Source of the DNA: CAZTZL01 sp964537715
GTDB lineage: Bacteria; Zhuqueibacterota; QNDG01; DSAB01
Assembly: GCA_964537715.1 (NCBI GenBank)
Contig: CAZIAH010000116.1
Location: 1-11,059, forward strand
Reading direction: 5' to 3'
DNA length: 11,059 nt
Of the stretch, positions 6,346-11,059 are shown one piece after another. How positions within the stretch are numbered: the first letter of the stretch is position 1; each line of letters begins with the position of its first letter. The notes beneath the pieces were generated by a model. That model was not told the origin of the DNA, searched no databases, and saw only the letters and a list, made by a program, of their open reading frames with translations. Both the position numbers and the translations under genes were made by a program.

Positions 6346-9129
6346 TTAAACTGGTAATTCCACATAAAACCGGCTCCCTTTTTCGGCTTCGGATTCCACA
6401 TGAATGTTGCCCCCATGTTTGTCGAGTATCCGCTTCACGATTGTCAACCCCAGTCCCGTGCCTTTTTTTGAAGGATCGAGCTGGTGAAACATCTCAAATA
6501 TTTTATCGACATGATTTTCTGCAATTCCTATACCATTGTCCTCGATACAATAAATCGCACGTTTCCCCTGTTTTTCTCCTGAAATGGTAATTCGGCCTTC
6601 GCGATTTGCATTTAGGTATTTGATGGCATTCTCGATCAGATTGGTGAATACCTGATTGATCTGAGTCGGATCGCCTTTACACGGCGGCAGATCGGACACT
6701 TCGATCCGGACTTTACTTTTTTTAATCTGAGATTCAAGCGTACTTAATATATCCGAGACAAGTGCGTTCATATTCAACCGGGTGAGGGTGAGTTTTTGGC
6801 GGCCCACCCGGGACAGTTGAAGAAGTCCGGTCAGAAGTGTGTCCATTTTCGAGGTGCTTGCCAGAATGAAGCGGATGGATTCGGGAATATCCTCGGTCAG
6901 GATGGGTATGATTTGTTTTCGAACTTTAGGGGGAATTTTCGCATCCGACAGAACAGACAAAAGGTGATTGATCGAAGCATCCAATTCCTTGTTAAATCCC
7001 TGCACATTGACCAGTGGAGAACGCAGATCGTGAGAAGTCGCGTACAGGACCTGTTCCAGTTCTTCATTTTTCATCCTTAATTCGGTATTCAGTCTTCGTA
7101 TATTTTCCTCCGAAATTTTTCGTTCTGTCATGTCGCGCGTGATTTTTGCAAATCCACGCAGGTGATCCTCTTTGTCCCGCAGTGCCGTTATCATGACATT
7201 TGCCCAGAACCGTGATCCATTCTTACGCACGCGCCAGCCTTCATCTTCGAAGTACCCCTGATCTACTGCTGTTGTCAGTTCGTGGTCGGGCTTGCCGGCT
7301 TTAATATCGTTACTGGGATAAAAGATCGAAAAGTGTTTTCCGATGATTTCATCCGGTTTATACCCCTTGACCCCTTGAGCGCCGTCATTCCAGGTAATTA
7401 CATGCCCCTTTGGATCGAGCATGACAATCGCGTAATCTTTCACACTATTCACCATCAGGCGGAAACGTTCCTCGGCGACTTGAATCGCCTCCTCTGCCCG
7501 CTTGCGCTCGGTGATGTCCCAGAAGATGCCCAGCAAGCCAGTAATGTTGCCTTGTTCATCTCTGATGGGCGTCTTGATAGTTAGAACCCACACCTCTCGA
7601 CCATCTTGGATGTATTGCTCTTCGATTTCTTCTGTCTTCTCCAATTCCATGATCCTTTTGTCGTCCATCCGGTAATGGTCTGCCAGATCCTTTGGGAAAA
7701 AGTCATAGTCTGTCTTCCCGCCGAGTTTCTCTGGGGTGATACCCAAATCTCGGGCAAAGTTCGCATTGCAGGACACATAGACCGAATTTTTATCCTTGGT
7801 GAATATCTTCTGGGGAATATTTTCAACCAGCGCTCTGTACTTGCGCTCGCTTTCGCGCAACGATTCCTCCGCCTGCTTGCGCTCGGTAATATCCTGAACA
7901 GTTCCCAACGAACGGATGGGCTTGTCATTCTCATAGAAGGTTTCGCATTGCTCATGGACAAATTTGATTCGTCCATCAGGGAAACGAAGACGGTGGTCAA
8001 TGGCGTATGGAGTTCGGGTTTTTAGTGAGTTGGTGTAGGCAGAATTGACCGCATCACGGTCGTCAGGATGGATTGTGTCAAGGAACGCTTCATAAGAAGC
8101 GCCAAATTTTTCGGGATCGATCTCAAACATTCGATAGATTTCATCGGACCATGTCAGAACGTTTGTTGTCAAATCCAACTCCCAATTGCCAATATTGGCG
8201 ATGCGCTGAGCTTCATTGAGACACATGGCTGTATTTCTGAGGGCCTCCTCCGCCCGCTTGCGTTCGGTGATATCGAGGGAAAGTATGAAGATGCCTTCTG
8301 GCACCGCCTGAATGCTGAGTTCAAACCACGCTTTGGAGCCGTCCGCGTAGACAAATTCATTCTCCATGCGGCAGGGGACACGATCCTCCATGCATCGTCT
8401 TAATGCAGCAAACATCTCCGTGTTTTCGATACCTGGGTAGCATTCCATCATCGTTCGTCCCAGCAGCTCCTCTTTGGGGTGGTGTCCGCTCGCGGCGCCT
8501 GCATCATTGATGTAAATGTATCGCCAGTCGGTAGAGATGATCTGGCAACCTTCCAGCATATTGTCGAGTGTACTGTGATAACGTTCTTCCTTTTCCCTGA
8601 GTATTTTTTCGGTTTCACTGGTCTGTCTGACAAAATGAACTGTTTTTGAATAAACGAACAGACCGAGTATAACAATTAAAACCGTTTCGACCAGCGATTC
8701 CTGCCAGTTGATCGGCGTTCTGGGTGCGTTCATCAGAATGTGAGGCAAGTCCAATATTTCATTGAACCATACAAGAAGACACATTAGAATAAACATGGTT
8801 GTTATGGTCGTTGGCAATCTGCTGTCAAGACTTGATTTTTCGGCAGTTTTGGTTTTTGGGGACAAGGGAATGATACTAATCAGGCTGATAACCATCAACA
8901 ATGAAATAATAAGAGCCACCAGTTCGGCGGCAAGATCTGGTGGGTGGGATATATCACCTGTTATGAATCGGTATATTGTTATGGATCTACGGAATGCCAT
9001 GAGTGATATTGCGATGGCAAAAAACGTCCAGGCATTTTTTTGTTCTGAAACAAAGATAAGTCTCAAGGAAAGAAAAATAGCAAGACATTGCAAGAAGACA
9101 GATAGGAATAAAACCCATGTTACAAGCAT
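6346..9129 (-). CDS. Membrane histidine kinase with four PAS domains
   Basis: This 927-residue sensor kinase is numbered from the ATG at 9129, which sits seven bases after a perfect AGGAGG. A TTG one codon earlier (9132) is possible but too close to that site. Residues 1-165 hold about five hydrophobic segments (near 2-26, 34-50, 67-91, 108-124, 146-163) that I do not recognise as a named sensor domain. Four PAS domains follow (about 185-291, 305-416, 428-542, 554-668), three ending in DITERK and the last in DMTERK. The HisKA domain has H700 in ATSHDLRSPLVNV and long helices with an insert of about 30 residues; the ATPase domain has N834, DNGIGI 864-869 and GTGLGL 890-895. There is no receiver or HAMP. 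It is the only membrane member and the first gene of the array, so it is the likely input. The Rcp1-like regulator downstream is the expected partner; the ligand is unknown. Confidence 0.93.
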   Translation of the reverse strand: MLVTWVLFLSVFLQCLAIFLSLRLIFVSEQKNAWTFFAIAISLMAFRRSITIYRFITGDISHPPDLAAELVALIISLLMVISLISIIPLSPKTKTAEKSSLDSRLPTTITTMFILMCLLVWFNEILDLPHILMNAPRTPINWQESLVETVLIVILGLFVYSKTVHFVRQTSETEKILREKEERYHSTLDNMLEGCQIISTDWRYIYINDAGAASGHHPKEELLGRTMMECYPGIENTEMFAALRRCMEDRVPCRMENEFVYADGSKAWFELSIQAVPEGIFILSLDITERKRAEEALRNTAMCLNEAQRIANIGNWELDLTTNVLTWSDEIYRMFEIDPEKFGASYEAFLDTIHPDDRDAVNSAYTNSLKTRTPYAIDHRLRFPDGRIKFVHEQCETFYENDKPIRSLGTVQDITERKQAEESLRESERKYRALVENIPQKIFTKDKNSVYVSCNANFARDLGITPEKLGGKTDYDFFPKDLADHYRMDDKRIMELEKTEEIEEQYIQDGREVWVLTIKTPIRDEQGNITGLLGIFWDITERKRAEEAIQVAEERFRLMVNSVKDYAIVMLDPKGHVITWNDGAQGVKGYKPDEIIGKHFSIFYPSNDIKAGKPDHELTTAVDQGYFEDEGWRVRKNGSRFWANVMITALRDKEDHLRGFAKITRDMTERKISEENIRRLNTELRMKNEELEQVLYATSHDLRSPLVNVQGFNKELDASINHLLSVLSDAKIPPKVRKQIIPILTEDIPESIRFILASTSKMDTLLTGLLQLSRVGRQKLTLTRLNMNALVSDILSTLESQIKKSKVRIEVSDLPPCKGDPTQINQVFTNLIENAIKYLNANREGRITISGEKQGKRAIYCIEDNGIGIAENHVDKIFEMFHQLDPSKKGTGLGLTIVKRILDKHGGNIHVESEAEKGSRFYVELPV
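7487..8274 (-). repeat. Imperfect 32-bp repeats coding inter-PAS linkers
   Basis: Three closely similar 32-bp stretches inside the four-PAS kinase gene, at 7487-7518, 7862-7893 and 8243-8274, each encode the DITERK(R/Q)AEE linker that ends a PAS domain. They share the core GCTTGCG(C/T)TCGGT. A fourth, more diverged site lies near 7111-7138. They mark domain boundaries and are consistent with PAS duplication or recombination. Confidence 0.6.
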
Positions 9130-9238
9130 CAATCATCCTCCTTAATAATACAGGAGTGCTTGATTTAGTTGCCTTTGTTTCATCAATAAAATTTTCTGAA
9201 ATCGATCTTGATAAAAGTGGAAGCAGTCCTCCGATGTT

Positions 9239-9251
9239 ACATTTTAAATGT
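9239..9251. repeat. 13-bp inverted repeat ACATTT-T-AAATGT
   Basis: Perfect 6-bp arms around one base, about 110 bp upstream of the four-PAS kinase start. It could be an operator. The arm ACATTT also occurs in the longer inverted repeat at 10272-10295, but with different spacing. AT-rich context makes chance possible. Confidence 0.3.
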
Positions 9252-9394
9252 TAAAAAACACATGAAAATTTGCCATATTTTTACCTGATCGATTGGATTA
9301 TTCGATAGGATGAATACATGATCCAGACGTTAACTTATTAACTAATATAATGATAAGATTTGCGAAAATCCACTTATATTTTTCAGAGACTATG

Positions 9395-9422
9395 AGAAAA
9401 AGTGCTATCCGATGGTTGGATA
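9395..9422 (-). terminator. Weak candidate terminator after the SDR gene
   Basis: On the minus strand, TATCC (9422-9418) and GGATA (9410-9406) form a 5-bp stem with a 7-base loop, followed after four bases by five T residues (9401-9397). It lies about 25 bp after the dehydrogenase stop, the right place, but the stem is short and poor in G/C, so termination would be weak at best. Confidence 0.22.
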
Positions 9423-9446
9423 TCAGAACAGATCGATTTCTATTTT

Positions 9447-10229
9447 TTATTGGGAAAGCCAGCCGCCGTCGATAACAATGCTCGATCCGGTGGTGTAACT
9501 CGAAGCTGGTGAAGAGAGATAGAGAATGATCCCGCGGAGTTCGGCGGGATCGCCCCATCGGTTTATGGGGATCATCCGTGTAATGGCCCGACTTTTGTTC
9601 TTATCCTCCAATACAGGCCGGTTCATCGGTGTTTTGAATGCTCCTGGACAGATGGCGTTCACACAGATTCCGTAATCTGCATTTTCCAAGGCAAGAGCGC
9701 GGGTCAATCCCAAAATGCCGGCTTTGGAAGACGCATAAGCCGTTCGACCGGGAATCGCAATGTGGGAGAGCGCCGATCCAAGAAAAATAATCCGGCCCCA
9801 CTTCTTTTTCCGCATACCAGGAACAACGGCCTTCGCTGTAAGAAAAGATCCTTTGAGGTTGATATCGAGAATCTGATCCCATTCCGATTCGGAGAGGAGT
9901 GTGGCATCTTTGCGGATATTGATTCCGGCACTGGTAATCAGGATGTCCACCGAGCCGAGTGCAGTTTGGGTCTGTTCGACCATTTGTTTGATGTCGCTAT
10001 GCCGGGACACATCGGCTTTTAGCCCCAGAACTGTCTGTCCGGTCTGTTTTGTAATCTCTTTGGCCACGGTTTCGGCTTCCTCCTGATGCCGGCTGCAGAA
10101 GGCGACGTTGGCTCCGGCCCGGGCAAGCGTTTCCACAGCAATGCGTCCAAGGCCTTTGGAGCCGCCGGTCACAAGCGCAACTTTACCGGTGAGGTCGAAG
10201 AGTTCGTTAAAAAGCGCGTTGGATTTCAA
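9447..10229 (-). CDS. Short-chain dehydrogenase/reductase (gluconate 5-dehydrogenase-like)
   Basis: This 260-residue classical SDR would oxidise or reduce a small alcohol/carbonyl substrate with NAD(P)(H) in the cytosol. The cofactor loop TGGSKGLG is at 21-28, the adenine-site D73 at ADV, N124 in LDINLKG, and the catalytic S152, Y165 and K169 (YASSK). The usual NNAG is TSAG (99-102). Arg47 after the second strand (FCSRH) hints at NADP(H). The N-terminal LFDLTGKVALVTGGSKGLG is typical of gluconate 5-dehydrogenase and 2-deoxygluconate 3-dehydrogenase-like members, so a sugar-acid substrate is plausible, but SDR substrates cannot be read from sequence. The start is a TTG at 10229, seven bases after AGGAG; no other start lies in frame before Met139, and the TTG keeps the full fold. 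It is divergent from the glycoside hydrolase, with 187 bp between them. Confidence 0.9.
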   Translation of the reverse strand: MKSNALFNELFDLTGKVALVTGGSKGLGRIAVETLARAGANVAFCSRHQEEAETVAKEITKQTGQTVLGLKADVSRHSDIKQMVEQTQTALGSVDILITSAGINIRKDATLLSESEWDQILDINLKGSFLTAKAVVPGMRKKKWGRIIFLGSALSHIAIPGRTAYASSKAGILGLTRALALENADYGICVNAICPGAFKTPMNRPVLEDKNKSRAITRMIPINRWGDPAELRGIILYLSSPASSYTTGSSIVIDGGWLSQ

Positions 10230-10268
10230 TGATTGACTCCTGTTTTGGATTACATCGCATTACGTTGA

Positions 10269-10298
10269 TTGACATTTTTAATTTACTAAAAATGTACT
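10269..10298 (+). promoter_or_regulatory. Candidate sigma70-type promoter for the glycoside hydrolase
   Basis: A perfect -35 TTGACA (10269-10274) is followed after 18 bases by TGTACT (10293-10298), which matches four of six consensus -10 bases. The gene start is about 120 bp further on. The spacer is almost entirely occupied by the inverted repeat at 10272-10295. Inferred only from pattern. Confidence 0.35.
10272..10295. promoter_or_regulatory. Perfect 9-bp inverted repeat, candidate operator
   Basis: ACATTTTTA (10272-10280) and TAAAAATGT (10287-10295) are perfect complements around a 6-bp spacer, in the 187-bp gap between the divergent SDR and glycoside hydrolase genes. It overlaps promoter-like elements on both strands, so one bound regulator could control both genes. 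No T-run or gene end fits a terminator. The regulator family is not clear. Confidence 0.5.
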
Positions 10299-10308
10299 GA
10301 TTTAACAA
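10280..10308 (-). promoter_or_regulatory. Candidate sigma70-type promoter for the SDR gene
   Basis: On the minus strand TTGTTA (10308-10303) and TAAATT (10285-10280) are 17 bases apart, each matching four of six consensus bases. The -10 lies inside the inverted repeat at 10272-10295, about 50 bp before the TTG start. It is weak alone, but the position and spacing fit. Confidence 0.3.
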
Positions 10309-10416
10309 ATAATTCATGATAGGGATTTCATTCAAAACGGATTGGTGATTTTGATTGATTTTTTAAAGGATCGTTTATACATTGCTATTGGCTTCAAATT
10401 CCGAAAGGAGTGAATC

Positions 10417-11059
10417 ATGTCTCGTCGCATATCTAATTTTGGAATTATATCTTTTATTTTTCTACTTGCATTCAATCTGTCCGGCAAAGAAAATCCGATC
10501 ACTGTCCAGAATAATGCACGCTTCACTGTGATTACGCCCGAGTGTATCCGGATAGAGTATTCGGAGAAAGGTCAATTTGTCGATCAGAGGACGCTTTTTG
10601 CAGAGAACAGGGATGCAAGAACGGATCAATTCAAATGTAGTCATGAGAAAGGTTCAACGATCATTGAAACCTCCAGAATGCGGCTGGTTTATACACCGGA
10701 TGGAAAACCGTTTTCACCTGACAATCTTCAAATTCAAGTTTTCCGGGGAAATGAATCGGTTCGATGGGTTCCGGGTCTTGAGAATAAAGGAAATTTGGGT
10801 GGAACCATCCGGACACTCGACAATGTGCGCAGCAAGGTCGCTCTGGATGACGGCATTCTCTCGACAGACGGATGGACTGTGCTCGATGATTCCGGTCAGC
10901 CGGTATTGACCGAAACATGGGTGACCCACCGTCCGGATCCACAAGATATCGACTGGTATTTTTTCGGATACGGCACGGATTTCAAGGCGGCACTCAAGGC
11001 ATTGACCGCCATCGGCGGCAAAATCCCTGTTCCCAGAAAATATGTGTTAGGTTCGTGGT
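10417..11059 (+). CDS. Exported family-31 glycoside hydrolase (alpha-glucosidase-like), N-terminal fragment
   Basis: The first 214 residues are visible and the gene runs off the right edge. Residues 1-23 (short Arg-rich start, then FGIISFIFLLAFNLSG) form a signal peptide, so the enzyme is exported to the periplasm or cell surface. Residues about 28-200 are the N-terminal beta-sandwich of GH31 enzymes; the best marks are DDGILSTDGWTVLDDS (144-159), then DWYFFGYGTDFKAALKALT (179-197) and GKIPVPRKYVLGSW (201-214), the lead-in to the catalytic barrel. The catalytic Asp residues are beyond the edge. GH31 members cleave alpha-glucosides or alpha-xylosides, or transfer alpha-glucosyl groups; the substrate cannot be told from this part. 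The start is the ATG at 10417, seven bases after AGGAG. It is divergent from the SDR gene and shares its promoter region. Confidence 0.88.
   Translation, partial: MSRRISNFGIISFIFLLAFNLSGKENPITVQNNARFTVITPECIRIEYSEKGQFVDQRTLFAENRDARTDQFKCSHEKGSTIIETSRMRLVYTPDGKPFSPDNLQIQVFRGNESVRWVPGLENKGNLGGTIRTLDNVRSKVALDDGILSTDGWTVLDDSGQPVLTETWVTHRPDPQDIDWYFFGYGTDFKAALKALTAIGGKIPVPRKYVLGSW

Larger units (their letters stand above)
9130..9446. other. Gene-free stretch between dehydrogenase and membrane kinase
   Basis: About 317 bp without a credible gene. It holds the AGGAGG ribosome site of the kinase (9137-9142, minus), a 13-bp inverted repeat at 9239-9251, and a weak hairpin near 9406-9422. It should contain the promoter of the signalling array, but I find no convincing -35/-10 or -24/-12 pair on the minus strand. 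Confidence 0.5.

Noticed and set aside
7606..8025. Plus-strand ORF of 139 codons and the minus-strand alternative-frame ORF of the same length
   Set aside because: Both are shadows of the PAS-rich kinase frame, which has intact domain motifs throughout.
8762..9145. Plus-strand ORF of 127 codons
   Set aside because: It is antisense to the hydrophobic N-terminus of the membrane kinase and has no ribosome site.
9130..9300. Possible sigma54 promoter (TGGCAA on the minus strand near 9270)
   Set aside because: The required TTGC element at the -12 position is absent at the right spacing.
9323..9351. Plus-strand TATAAT at 9346-9351 as a promoter
   Set aside because: It has no matching -35 and no plus-strand gene follows; expected by chance in AT-rich DNA.

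Overview
The window looks like chromosome from a Gram-negative, moderately AT-rich, non-model bacterium. Shine-Dalgarno sites are clear at most starts, TTG and GTG starts occur, the two-component proteins have complex domain layouts, and there is a short cassette built from 14-bp GAGTTTCAAGTTAC-type repeats around a four-helix-bundle (S23-like) reading frame. I would guess a member of the FCB group or a related candidate phylum, but the sequence alone does not settle the taxonomy.

Layout. At the left edge (1-155, minus) is the N-terminus of a ribulokinase (AraB type), preceded by a 331-bp AT-rich gene-free stretch. From 487 to 9129, all on the minus strand, is an array of two-component signalling genes. 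In transcription order they are: a membrane histidine kinase with four PAS domains (9129-6346); a repeat-flanked cassette carrying an internally deleted S23-like ORF (about 5980-6345); an Rcp1/CheY-like single-domain response regulator (5954-5502); a REC-kinase-REC hybrid (5455-3908); a REC-kinase of the HisKA_2 type (3847-2435); a stand-alone REC protein with a GTG start two bases after the previous stop (2432-2058); and a REC-PAS-kinase (1944-487). To the right lie a TTG-started short-chain dehydrogenase (10229-9447, minus) and, divergent from it, the start of an exported family-31 glycoside hydrolase (10417 to the right edge, plus). Between these two is a perfect 9-bp inverted repeat sitting in overlapping divergent promoter-like sequences.

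How the genes may work together. The array holds four kinase cores and six receiver domains but no DNA-binding, cyclic-di-GMP or other output domain. One kinase is membrane-bound and the other three are soluble and start with a receiver, so they look like relay or integration points. The simplest inference is a phosphorelay that takes one membrane input and passes phosphate among soluble proteins to an output encoded elsewhere. The flanking genes (ribulokinase, sugar-acid-type dehydrogenase, secreted alpha-glycosidase) suggest a carbohydrate-use neighbourhood, but nothing in the sequence proves that the array controls it. The most unusual item is the cassette between the membrane kinase and its likely partner regulator.
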